A stretch of 40,681 nt of DNA from Candidatus Cacconaster scatequi (GTDB lineage Bacteria > Bacteroidota > Bacteroidia > Bacteroidales > UBA932), in the NCBI GenBank assembly GCA_018065305.1, contig JAGHTO010000041.1:1-40681 (forward strand), written 5' to 3'. Numbering within the stretch: the stretch's first letter is position 1; each line of letters starts with the position of its first letter. Below, piece by piece: positions 26,310 through 33,666 of this stretch. A program made the position numbers and the translations under genes. The notes below the pieces were generated by a model. It worked only from the letters and a program-made list of their open reading frames with translations, did no database searches and was not told the origin of the DNA.

Positions 26310-28091
26310 TTATTCAATGAAACCGAGAACCTGCCCCACCTGGACGTTCTCATTGTGCTTTGCGTTGATTGATACGATTTTGCCGCTGAAAAGGGCATTG
26401 ACCGGCTCGATTCCGTAATAGGTCTGGATATAGCATACGGGCTGGCCTTCCGCGAATTTCTGACCGATGTTGGGGGCCGTCGATTCCTGAGCCACGTCGT
26501 ATCTCCAGATAAGGGTTCCGGTTGCGGTCGCCTGGACGGGATGTGCCTTCGGGTGCTGCTCCGCCACCTTCTCCACGTCGAATGCGGGAACCTCCACCAC
26601 GGGGCGTACAACCACTTTCGGGGCACCGGCCTTCGCCTTGGCATCTTCCAGGGATTTGTTGAACCTCTCTTCGGCTATGCCGCTCTTGTAATCCCTCCAC
26701 TGGCGTTCGTGCATCGCAAGCTCGAAGAGGTCCTCGTCGTCCTGTCCTCTCTCCCAGCCCTCTTCCTGCAGCATCTTCTCGAATCGCGGGAGGTCGTTGG
26801 GGAAGGCATCCTGAGGGTTGCCGGTGTAGAATTCCAACCCTTTCTCCTTGACGATTTCCTTGATTTCCGGAGCGAGTTCACCGGGCAACTTGCCGGTCTT
26901 GCCGAGAATCATATTCATCGTGTCGGGGTCGATGGTCTTCCATCTGGGCTCACCCTTGAGGGTGTGCATCAGGTTCATAAGGGCAGTATTCTTCACATAC
27001 TGGCTGAAGGGGGTCACCAACGGGGGGTATCCCAGCCTCGGCCATACATATTCGACCTCCTGGAAGAGTTTGACGGTCATCTGGTCCAGCGTCAGCTCGG
27101 GCTTGCCCTGATTGCGCAGAGACATGTTGATTGCCCCCATAAAGCCCTTTAGGTCGGCCATCATCGAACCCATCATTCCGCCGGGCAGGCCGCAGCCTAC
27201 GAGCAGGGAGGAGCAAATCTTGTTTGTGGGTTCAATGAAATATCCGAGGAAGTCGTCTATGAACTTCTGTGTCAGACTCCTGGCTTCCATATAGGCGTCC
27301 ATGTTGATATCCTTGACGAGAAATCCCGCATCCTTGAGCATAGCCTGGATGGTGATTACATCAGGATGAATCTTTCCCCAGGAAAGGGGTTCGATTGCCA
27401 CGTCCAGATAGTCCGCGCCGGCCCTTGCCACTTCAAGCATCGAAGCGGTGGCGAAGCCGGGGCCCGAATGGCCGTGGTACTGCACCTTGATATGCGGGTA
27501 TTTGTCCTTTATCGCCTTGACAAGCTTCCCGAGGAACACGGGGCGTCCGATACCGGCCATATCCTTGAGGCAGATTTCATCGCAGCCGTATTCCACTACG
27601 TGGTCGACCACACCCATATAGTATTCCACCGTGTGGACGGGGGAGTGGGTGATGCTGAGGGCGACTTGTGAAATCATTCCCGCCTTCTTGGCGCCGATGA
27701 CGGAGCCCTTGAGGTTGCGGTGGTCGTTGAGTCCGCAGAAGGAGCGGGAGATATCGGTTCCCTGAGCCTTCTTGACCTTGTACATAAGGAAGCGGACATC
27801 CTCCGGAACGGGGTTCATACGGAGGGCGTTCAAGCCTCTTTCAAGCATATGGGTCTGGATGCCGGCTTTGTTGAAGGGGGCGCACCATTTGCGGACCGCC
27901 GTGTTGGGGTTTTGCCCGTAAAGAAGCTGCACCTGTTCGAAGGCGCCGCCGTTTGTTTCGACTCTGTCGAAGCATCCCATATCTATTATGACGGGAGCTA
28001 TTTCCTCAAGTTGGTCAACTCTGGCGGTATATTTGCCGGAGGACTGCCACATATCTCTGTAGAGGAGAGAGAATTTTATTTCACGAGCCAT
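26310..28091 (-). CDS. Pyruvate/oxaloacetate carboxyltransferase with lysine-less biotinyl-like domain
   Basis: The 593-residue protein has a TIM-barrel carboxyltransferase domain (about 1-300: SLLYRDMWQSSGKY, CLKDMAG, QYHGHSGPGFA). These carry the metal ligands expected of the oxaloacetate decarboxylase alpha/pyruvate carboxylase family. A conserved PYC/OADA domain follows. The last 80 residues fold-match a biotin carrier domain. However, the position of the biotin lysine in the usual EAMKM motif is Tyr559 (IQTYYGIEPVNA aligns gap-free with IEAMKMENEIRA). The domain therefore cannot be biotinylated at the normal site, and the enzyme may work with a separate carrier protein. fabD lies downstream by 3 nt. 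Confidence 0.85.
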   Translation of the reverse strand: MAREIKFSLLYRDMWQSSGKYTARVDQLEEIAPVIIDMGCFDRVETNGGAFEQVQLLYGQNPNTAVRKWCAPFNKAGIQTHMLERGLNALRMNPVPEDVRFLMYKVKKAQGTDISRSFCGLNDHRNLKGSVIGAKKAGMISQVALSITHSPVHTVEYYMGVVDHVVEYGCDEICLKDMAGIGRPVFLGKLVKAIKDKYPHIKVQYHGHSGPGFATASMLEVARAGADYLDVAIEPLSWGKIHPDVITIQAMLKDAGFLVKDINMDAYMEARSLTQKFIDDFLGYFIEPTNKICSSLLVGCGLPGGMMGSMMADLKGFMGAINMSLRNQGKPELTLDQMTVKLFQEVEYVWPRLGYPPLVTPFSQYVKNTALMNLMHTLKGEPRWKTIDPDTMNMILGKTGKLPGELAPEIKEIVKEKGLEFYTGNPQDAFPNDLPRFEKMLQEEGWERGQDDEDLFELAMHERQWRDYKSGIAEERFNKSLEDAKAKAGAPKVVVRPVVEVPAFDVEKVAEQHPKAHPVQATATGTLIWRYDVAQESTAPNIGQKFAEGQPVCYIQTYYGIEPVNALFSGKIVSINAKHNENVQVGQVLGFIE

Positions 28092-28131
28092 ATCGTTGAG
28101 AGTTTTTTGTCAAAAAAGTTATTTTATCGAA

Positions 28132-28139
28132 CAAAGATA
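28132..28139 (-). promoter_or_regulatory. Promoter -7 box of the carboxyltransferase-fabD operon
   Basis: TATCTTTG on the minus strand; the leader would be about 35 nt. Confidence 0.6.
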
Positions 28140-28162
28140 CTTTATTTGTGAAAATTTAGCAA

Positions 28163-28170
28163 TATCTTTG
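28163..28170 (+). promoter_or_regulatory. Promoter -7 box of tRNA-Arg
   Basis: TATCTTTG lies 25 nt before tRNA-Arg. It is 23 nt from the divergent minus-strand box, so the two promoters are almost back to back. Confidence 0.6.
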
Positions 28171-28195
28171 CCAAGCAGTCAGAAATGACTGTCCT

Positions 28196-28267
28196 GTCTC
28201 CGTAGTTTAATGGATAGAATTTCAGATTCCGGTTCTGAAGGTCGGGGTTCGATTCCCCGCGGGGATA
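28196..28267 (+). tRNA. tRNA-Arg (CCG)
   Basis: The acceptor GTCTCCG pairs with CGGGGAT with two wobble pairs. The anticodon stem TCAGA/TCTGA encloses TTCCGGT (anticodon CCG). The T-arm GGGGTTCGATTCCCC is perfect. CCA is not encoded. Confidence 0.94.
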
Positions 28268-28612
28268 CCTATTTTGCAGGGCTCTGCCCTGAGACCCGCC
28301 GCTTCAGGCTCCTATCGCACAAGGCTCTCTCTCACGCCTTCCGCTAGCGCCCGACGGCGCTTTTCTATTTCGTGCAGGCAAATACACGGCCTCCGCCGGA
28401 CGCCTGATGGCGTCTTTTTATACAGGGCGCTGCCCTGAAACCCGACTCGCGTCCGCGCAACTCTGAATATTCTTGTCGGGGGATTGAAACAGGCATTTTT
28501 CCATCCCTCCGTGCGAAATTTCGTCGTCCGCGGCTGAAATACCGCCATTTCTGATCCCGTCACCCGATTCGTTGAACAATGCCCGCGTTTTGCGCAACAA
28601 ATCGGAACAGAG
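28268..28612. repeat. Intergenic palindromic repeat region after tRNA-Arg
   Basis: No gene is apparent. CAGGGC-TC-TGCCCTG-type hairpins occur near 28276-28291 and 28423-28437. The segment 28378-28427 (GCAAATACACGGCCTCCGCC, then GACGCC-TGAT-GGCGTC) recurs at 39674-39723 after tRNA-His. The remainder has no recognisable gene or strong terminator. Confidence 0.65.
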
Positions 28613-28644
28613 CTTGTTTTCTATCGGGACAGATGCTAATTTTG
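28613..28644 (+). promoter_or_regulatory. Promoter of the rhodanese fusion gene
   Basis: CTTG (28613-28616) and TAATTTTG (28637-28644) are 20 nt apart. The ATG at 28666 is about 17 nt after the predicted start. Confidence 0.65.
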
Positions 28645-28665
28645 TCAGGAAAAGTAATATGCCTT

Positions 28666-29922
28666 ATGAGACGGATTTTTATTACCCTGATATCATTGCT
28701 TTCATTCACCTTGTCCTATGCGGACAGGCCGGATGCTGAATCTTTCATCACCGATTTCTACCGGAACAGAAGCTTTGAGGATTATCAATTCCTGGAATCG
28801 CACTGCAGCGCCCGGCTTCTCTCCAAGTTGAAGAAAGCATATGATTATGATGGAGACGGCTATGCCGTGTGGCTCTTCCGCAGCGGTGCGCAGGACGGCC
28901 CCGACAGTGCCTCAAATGACATTGTGTCCATTGAAAGGCACGGGGACTGGTACACATACGAAGCATATGACAACGGAATCCTTTTCAGCCGTAGCGTCAG
29001 GCTCAAGGAACGAAGGGGTTCGTTCGTCATTCAGGACGTGGAGGGGTTCGAATCCGTGAATCCCGAGCAGTTCTCCGACTTGGTGAAATCAGGCGATTAC
29101 GTCATCGTCGATGTGAGAACTCCCGAAGAATATGCTGAAGGATATATTGACGGAGCAGTCAACGTCGACTACAAAAGCGACGGATTCGAGAAGCTTGTCA
29201 GGGAGAATATCAAGAAAGGTGCTCCTCTTGCAATCTACTGCCGTAGCGGCCGCAGAAGCAAGGCTGCCGCGAAGATATTGTCAAGAATGGGTTTCAGCGG
29301 CTACGAACTTGATAAAGGTTATCTTTCCTGGACTGACGCATTGTGCACGGCAAAGGCTGAAAGCATTGCTCTTTTCAATGGCAAGGACCTTCAGGGTTGG
29401 GATTTCATTCTGGCTGATAATAGCGTGCCTGCATCGAAGGTGTTTTATATCAGTGACGGAATCATCAATATCGCGGGTCAGCCTTTTGGATATATGTATA
29501 CACAGAAAGCGTATTCAAACTATATCCTTTCAGTGGAGTGGAGATGGCCTGAAGAGCCGGCCAACAGTGGTGTTTTTCTGAATATCGAGAAACATTCGGC
29601 ACCTCTGCCTACTTGTGTGGAACATCAGTTGAAAGCGGGAGATGCCGGTCAGTTCCTCGCTCTCGGCGGATCCCATATTGAAGGGGTCGAATGGGTAGAG
29701 GGAGTCATCGGAAGGAAAGAAAGGATAGCGGAATCTTCCGAATTCGAAGCCGGGCAATGGAACAAGGCAGTAATCACCGTAAAGGACGGCCACATCACCA
29801 CATATGTCAACGGTGTCCTGCAGAATGAAGCGACTGACCTTGCAAAGTGCGGTCCTATTGCGCTTCAGAGTGAAGGCGGCCCCATTCAGTTCCGTAACGT
29901 GATTCTTACTCCGCTGGAGTAG
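28666..29922 (+). CDS. Secreted three-domain fusion: unknown N-terminal domain, rhodanese, DUF1080
   Basis: The start is placed at ATG 28666 because it begins a clean signal peptide (MRRIFITLISLLSFTLSYAD); the open frame reaches back further without one. The 418-residue protein has three parts. Residues about 20-118 form a small secreted domain resembling DUF3828/NTF2-like folds (ESFITDFYRNRSFEDYQFLE). Residues about 122-225 are a rhodanese domain with active-site Cys192 in CRSGRRS. Residues about 233-418 are a 3-keto-disaccharide hydrolase/DUF1080 (LamG-like) domain starting LFNGKDLQGWDF. A sulfurtransferase joined to a glycan-related domain is an unexpected combination, and the substrate is unknown. 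Its end overlaps the convergent YhfC-type gene by 17 nt. Confidence 0.82.
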   Translation: MRRIFITLISLLSFTLSYADRPDAESFITDFYRNRSFEDYQFLESHCSARLLSKLKKAYDYDGDGYAVWLFRSGAQDGPDSASNDIVSIERHGDWYTYEAYDNGILFSRSVRLKERRGSFVIQDVEGFESVNPEQFSDLVKSGDYVIVDVRTPEEYAEGYIDGAVNVDYKSDGFEKLVRENIKKGAPLAIYCRSGRRSKAAAKILSRMGFSGYELDKGYLSWTDALCTAKAESIALFNGKDLQGWDFILADNSVPASKVFYISDGIINIAGQPFGYMYTQKAYSNYILSVEWRWPEEPANSGVFLNIEKHSAPLPTCVEHQLKAGDAGQFLALGGSHIEGVEWVEGVIGRKERIAESSEFEAGQWNKAVITVKDGHITTYVNGVLQNEATDLAKCGPIALQSEGGPIQFRNVILTPLE

Positions 29923-30724
29923 GCGGCATATATTCCGGACACATCCGGCCTTTTGTCTTCCACAGAAGAAACGCGGCAGCAGCCACGACAATTGTCAAAA
30001 CCAGAATAATTGATTCTATCAGCCAGATTGACAGTCCTTTATGGGTCAATATCATAGATATGGAATCTACAGAGGCATGCAAGAGAATGGCGATAGGATA
30101 AAGGTATATCTTCCTGCGGGTCACAGCAAACCATACAATCACGGAAAGTGAGATATGGAGCAGAATGGCGGTTATTCTCTCTGCCGGTGAAGCCAGGAAT
30201 GATACGGGTGAGGTGTTTATCAGCGTATCAAAGGCTTTCTGGGCGGCTGCTGTCTGTTCTGCATTGAGAGAGGCTGTTATCAGGCCTGTTGTACCAGTAT
30301 TTATCAGGATGGAGCAGATGATATTGCTGATCATTCCGAATATGAGAATAAAAGCAGCCTCGCATCCTCCATGGCCCATACCGTAGGACAGTGCATTCAT
30401 ATCGTTTGCTTGCTCCTTCTTCAGGGTGTGGCGTATGGCAAGAAGCCGTCCGGTTTCTTCGAAAATACCTGCCGCCAGACCTCCATATAGTGCCATCCAC
30501 AGTACATTTGCCTTAATGGAAGAACCTGTTGGTGTTCCCAGAACCAATTTGTGAAAAATTTGCTCCAGAACGATTGCGAATATAACCCATACTGCACATC
30601 CAATCCAGAATGGCCGTAAACGAAGTTTGAAAATCTTGAGAATTACAAGGATGAAGGCTGTCGGGAGACCGATGCCGGCCAAAAGACAGAACGCCATTGT
30701 GATAATGGATGCAGTTGAAACCAT
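29906..30724 (-). CDS. YhfC-family (DUF2324) intramembrane protease-like protein
   Basis: The 272-residue integral membrane protein has about seven hydrophobic helices. It carries the family's three conserved sites: FEETGR near residue 95, YGMGHGGCEA near residue 123, and LLHASVD near residue 222. The Glu/His pattern resembles CPBP-type intramembrane metalloproteases, so a membrane peptidase role is likely but unproven. It lies 9 nt downstream of the VanX-like gene and is probably co-transcribed. The last 17 nt overlap the convergent rhodanese gene. Confidence 0.8.
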   Translation of the reverse strand: MVSTASIITMAFCLLAGIGLPTAFILVILKIFKLRLRPFWIGCAVWVIFAIVLEQIFHKLVLGTPTGSSIKANVLWMALYGGLAAGIFEETGRLLAIRHTLKKEQANDMNALSYGMGHGGCEAAFILIFGMISNIICSILINTGTTGLITASLNAEQTAAAQKAFDTLINTSPVSFLASPAERITAILLHISLSVIVWFAVTRRKIYLYPIAILLHASVDSISMILTHKGLSIWLIESIILVLTIVVAAAAFLLWKTKGRMCPEYMPPTPAE

Positions 30725-30733
30725 ACCAATGTG

Positions 30734-31450
30734 TTATTTAATGGGGAAATCGAAATAGGTGTCGGGGTAGGGTTCGTCCGCCAATGTAAAGTGCCACCAT
30801 TCACATTCATAGGGTTTGAAGCCGTGTGCAAGCATCGCCTCCCGCAGAATCATACGGCTCTCATACTGGCTTTGCGTGATGGGGCGGTACGCGCCCGCTT
30901 CCTGCCCGGGAAGAATGCCGGGATGGGATGCGGTCCCGAAATAATCGAACGTACACCCCATGTCCACCTCTTTCTGCAATTTCTCGTCAAAGAGGGTCAG
31001 ATCCACGGTCGAGCCGCGGGTATGGCTTGATTTGGGGGCGATATATTCCTGAGGGATGAGAACCGCCTTGTCAAGTTCGGGGTAGAAAAATTCCTTCATC
31101 CTCACATCTTCGATATCTTCGGCCCATTCGATAAAATAATCCACAGCCCTCTGGGGACGGTATGCATCGAAAATCTTCACCCGGAACCCTTTGGCTCGAA
31201 GTTCGTCGCTGACCGTCTTGAGAGAATCAGCGGCTCTGCGTGTCATTATTGCAACGGGAGCTTCATAACCGGGAATCCGGTCTCCGATGAAATTGAAAGT
31301 GGTGTGATATCTTATCTCAAGGATTGCATCAGGAATAACGTCTGAAACCAGAACGAAATCTTCCGGTATCTGTCCGGCATCTGTCCGGTGGACATTGCCG
31401 GCACATCCTGTCAGAACTGTCAGGGTCAGTATCAAAAAGAATCTTTTCAT
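30734..31450 (-). CDS. VanX-type D-alanyl-D-alanine dipeptidase lipoprotein
   Basis: The start at 31450 gives a 238-residue lipoprotein precursor (MKRFFLILTLTVLTGC, lipidated Cys16). The open frame extends upstream but through the promoter box. The zinc ligands of the VanX/DdpX family are present: His143 and Asp150 in SSHTRGSTVD and His220 in ECEWWH. Glu217 is the catalytic base and Arg98 (FDAYRP) the substrate-stabilising residue. It would cleave D-Ala-D-Ala in the periplasm. There is no vanH/vanA or sensor pair nearby, so the likely role is cell-wall dipeptide recycling and not glycopeptide resistance. Confidence 0.9.
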   Translation of the reverse strand: MKRFFLILTLTVLTGCAGNVHRTDAGQIPEDFVLVSDVIPDAILEIRYHTTFNFIGDRIPGYEAPVAIMTRRAADSLKTVSDELRAKGFRVKIFDAYRPQRAVDYFIEWAEDIEDVRMKEFFYPELDKAVLIPQEYIAPKSSHTRGSTVDLTLFDEKLQKEVDMGCTFDYFGTASHPGILPGQEAGAYRPITQSQYESRMILREAMLAHGFKPYECEWWHFTLADEPYPDTYFDFPIK

Positions 31451-31454
31451 AAGA

Positions 31455-31462
31455 CAAAGATA
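31455..31462 (-). promoter_or_regulatory. Promoter -7 box of the VanX-like gene
   Basis: TATCTTTG on the minus strand ends 4 nt before the ATG at 31450, so the mRNA should be leaderless or nearly so. Confidence 0.55.
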
Positions 31463-31498
31463 AGAATCTGTTCGGAATGACTGGCGGACAAATGGAAA

Positions 31499-31529
31499 GT
31501 GGCCCGAAGTTTTTGAATCATCGGGCCAC
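31499..31529 (-). terminator. Terminator of the desulfoferrodoxin-lipocalin operon
   Basis: GTGGCCCGA (31499-31507) pairs perfectly with TCGGGCCAC (31521-31529) around a 13-nt loop. A weak U-tract follows on the minus strand. Confidence 0.7.
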
Positions 31530-31555
31530 AATCATCTGTTGTCAACAGGCAACTG

Positions 31556-32080
31556 CTACTGCTTCACCCATATAAGTTTGCTTACGTCATATCCGCGAAG
31601 TCTGGCTTCGAGCAGCATTGAAGCCTTGACATCTTCCGGAATCTGAGGGGTGCGGGAGAGAATCCAGAGATATTTCTGAGATCCGGACCCTATCAGGGCA
31701 TACTTGTAGTCATCATCCAGCATCATAATCCTGTAGTCAGAGTAGAATGGGCCGAAAAAGGAAACTCGAAGAAGCCCCGGGTTGTCAGTTGTCTTTGCTT
31801 TCCCTTCGGAAGTCTTGACCTGACCGTCCTTGATGCCGCTGTTGACAACCTTGACCTTGCCGTTGTCCATCAGGGTATAACGTGCGGTGGCATATTCGAG
31901 CCCACGTTCGAAGCTGTGGTCGAATCTGGCAATCTCAAACCAGGTTCCCAGATACTTCTCAAGGTCAACGGATCTGACAGTCGTATTGTCAAACTTGGGA
32001 GAATCGTCAGTCCCTTCAGCATAGACGGCGAAGGCCATCACTGAAACAAGTGTCAGAAGGAGAACCATATTACGTATCAT
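31556..32080 (-). CDS. Bacterial lipocalin (Blc-like)
   Basis: The 174-residue exported protein has a signal peptide ending near VYAEG and no lipobox, unlike E. coli Blc, so it is probably soluble in the periplasm. The lipocalin signature is LEKYLGTWFEIARFDHSFERGL. The barrel strands include RVSFFGPFYSDYRIMMLD and YALIGSGSQKYLWILSRTP, and a C-terminal helix packs at residues about 150-165. Family members bind fatty acids or lysophospholipids. Its start overlaps the stop of the desulfoferrodoxin gene by 4 nt, which suggests a joint stress-response role. Confidence 0.92.
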   Translation of the reverse strand: MIRNMVLLLTLVSVMAFAVYAEGTDDSPKFDNTTVRSVDLEKYLGTWFEIARFDHSFERGLEYATARYTLMDNGKVKVVNSGIKDGQVKTSEGKAKTTDNPGLLRVSFFGPFYSDYRIMMLDDDYKYALIGSGSQKYLWILSRTPQIPEDVKASMLLEARLRGYDVSKLIWVKQ

Positions 32081-32523
32081 AATTTACAGGTTTTACGTGT
32101 CTTGGATGAAGAACCGCAGCATTTGAGGTCATCGAACTGCCCTCTTATGTCAGTCATCCACAGACCATGGATGTTGCAGTATTCATACACGGCGACAGGC
32201 TTGTCCTTGCAGCCGCAGAAGCATACTTCCGCAGGTCCCGTAGTTTTCAGGTATTGCAGCTGATGGCCGCTTTCGGTCTCGAGGCAGATGAACCTGATGT
32301 GATGTTCTTCCGTCATAGGATGGGGCTCCGCTCCGACTTTCACACGGATGGTGCAGTCGTCCACGCGCTCGACCACCGGAAGATGTTTCTCCTTGAAACG
32401 GTCAACGGTACCGGGCACCAGTTCGACCATCTCTTCACCGCAGCATACCGGCATCACGCCGCTGTCAACGAATTTCACGATGACGTTTCCGCACGTCTCG
32501 CAACGATAGAATTTAGTTTTCAT
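32077..32523 (-). CDS. dfx: Desulfoferrodoxin (superoxide reductase, two-iron type)
   Basis: The enzyme reduces superoxide to peroxide without making O2, a typical defence of anaerobes. The 148-residue protein has both metal centres. Center I is a desulforedoxin-type site at Cys8, Cys11, Cys27 and Cys28 (FYRCETCG and VCCGEEM). Center II has His47 (EKHLP), His68 and His74 (HPMTEEHH), Cys116 and His119 (YCNIHG), with the Lys46 substrate-binding residue. A C-terminal tail with extra cysteines (KCCGSSSKTRKTCKL) extends the usual length by about 20 residues. It heads the operon with lipocalin. Confidence 0.94.
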   Translation of the reverse strand: MKTKFYRCETCGNVIVKFVDSGVMPVCCGEEMVELVPGTVDRFKEKHLPVVERVDDCTIRVKVGAEPHPMTEEHHIRFICLETESGHQLQYLKTTGPAEVCFCGCKDKPVAVYEYCNIHGLWMTDIRGQFDDLKCCGSSSKTRKTCKL

Positions 32524-32621
32524 AATACAGACTTTTAAGACATTAATTTTTGTTAATTATTCTGTCTTCCGGTACCGGCCATATCACGTGCACTTGACTG
32601 GTTCCATCCCGTCTGACGGTG

Positions 32622-32629
32622 CAAAGGTA
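32622..32629 (-). promoter_or_regulatory. Promoter -7 box of the desulfoferrodoxin operon
   Basis: TACCTTTG on the minus strand would give a leader of about 95 nt, unusually long for this window. No -33 match was seen. Confidence 0.5.
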
Positions 32630-32677
32630 TGGTGGAGATATAGCCTGTGTATCGTTTTTTATAATAAATTTTCAATA

Positions 32678-32710
32678 GTTGCCATTGATATTTTCAATAA
32701 CAATGGTAAC
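32678..32710. promoter_or_regulatory. Probable LysR-type operator
   Basis: GTTGCCATTG (32678-32687) and CAATGGTAAC (32701-32710) form a 10-bp inverted repeat with one mismatch, 13 nt apart. An inner ATTGA/TCAAT pair lies within. It sits 21 nt before the LysR start, between it and the desulfoferrodoxin promoter. Confidence 0.6.
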
Positions 32711-32730
32711 TTTACGAAAGCAATCCGGCA

Positions 32731-33627
32731 ATGGAACTGAGACAGCTCAAATATTTCGTGACGGTGGCAAGGACTCTCAACTTTTCGGAGGCCTCGCGCC
32801 GGCTTTTCATTACCCAGGGAACCCTCTCGCAGCAAATCAGGCAATTGGAGGACGAACTGGACATCCACCTTTTTGACAGGACGTCGCACAGCGTGACCCT
32901 GACCGAGGCGGGGGAGGAACTGCTTCCTCTGGCGGAAAGCACGATTGATGCTTCGAAGGAATGCAGCAACAGGATGAATGACCTGCGCGGTGCCGTTACC
33001 GGCACGCTGAACATAGGTGTGACCCAATCTTTCAGTGAACTTCTCATTGAGACCGTCAAGGTGTTCGTGAAACGTTGCCCGGGGGTCAAACTCAACATCC
33101 ATTACAAGACGGCCGCCGAACTGATGGATATGCTCCGGGAGAAAAGCGTGGACCTGGCACTTGCATTCAAGCCCATCAAGGAATATGAGGAGGTGGAGTC
33201 GGAGGTGCTTTTCGAGACGGACCTCAGCGTGGTGATGAGAAAAGACCACCCTCTGGCGGAGAAGAAGTATCTGAGCATCCACGACCTTGGCCAGTATAAG
33301 ATAGTCCTTCCGGGGAGCGGGCTTCAGGCCAGAAGGATTTTTGACAATTACGTGGGGGTTGACACAAGGATGCTCAACGTCGAGGTTGAGGTGAACGACC
33401 CTACAATCATTATGGATATCGTGCAGGGAACGAATCTGGTGACGATGGTATCCTCCCTCGCGGCCTATTACCGTCCGAATCTTGTCGCGATTCCCATGAA
33501 GGAGAAATCCGGACAGATGCTGGGCTGTGTTCACCGGCTCAGGAACGGGTACAGGAAAAGGTCTTCGGAAGAGTTTCTGAAGATTTTAAGGGATTCTGCC
33601 CTGATTGACAGGATGGGTCGGGAATAA
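32731..33627 (+). CDS. LysR-family transcriptional regulator
   Basis: The 298-residue regulator has the N-terminal winged helix (MELRQLKYFVTVARTLNFSE, then SQQIRQLEDELDIHLFDR) and a periplasmic-binding-like effector domain from about residue 90. The closest well-known types are OxyR/CynR-like. It does not show the OxyR peroxide-sensing Cys pair in an obvious position, so the ligand is unknown. A palindromic site upstream suggests autoregulation. It is divergent from the desulfoferrodoxin operon and precedes the isomerase gene, so either could be its target. Confidence 0.93.
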   Translation: MELRQLKYFVTVARTLNFSEASRRLFITQGTLSQQIRQLEDELDIHLFDRTSHSVTLTEAGEELLPLAESTIDASKECSNRMNDLRGAVTGTLNIGVTQSFSELLIETVKVFVKRCPGVKLNIHYKTAAELMDMLREKSVDLALAFKPIKEYEEVESEVLFETDLSVVMRKDHPLAEKKYLSIHDLGQYKIVLPGSGLQARRIFDNYVGVDTRMLNVEVEVNDPTIIMDIVQGTNLVTMVSSLAAYYRPNLVAIPMKEKSGQMLGCVHRLRNGYRKRSSEEFLKILRDSALIDRMGRE

Positions 33628-33633
33628 ATTTGC

Positions 33634-33641
33634 TATATTTG
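33634..33641 (+). promoter_or_regulatory. Promoter -7 box of the isomerase gene
   Basis: TATATTTG lies 25 nt before the ATG at 33667. No -33 match was seen, which fits activator dependence. Confidence 0.55.
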
Positions 33642-33666
33642 TAGAGATACACTTAATCATACTGAT

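Noticed and set aside
26541-27152. Plus-strand 203-codon open frame inside the carboxyltransferase gene
   Set aside because: It is antisense to a conserved enzyme, and its composition mirrors the codon bias of the real gene.
28196-28612. Possible integration site at tRNA-Arg
   Set aside because: No integrase gene and no direct repeat of the tRNA 3' end was found; the sequence after the tRNA is palindromic repeats.
30734-31450. VanX-like gene as a vancomycin resistance determinant
   Set aside because: No vanH, vanA-type ligase or sensor-regulator pair is nearby, and the lipoprotein form fits peptidoglycan recycling.
32659-33534. Minus-strand 291-codon open frame opposite the LysR gene
   Set aside because: The plus-strand protein has the full LysR helix-turn-helix and effector domain; the antisense frame has no motif.
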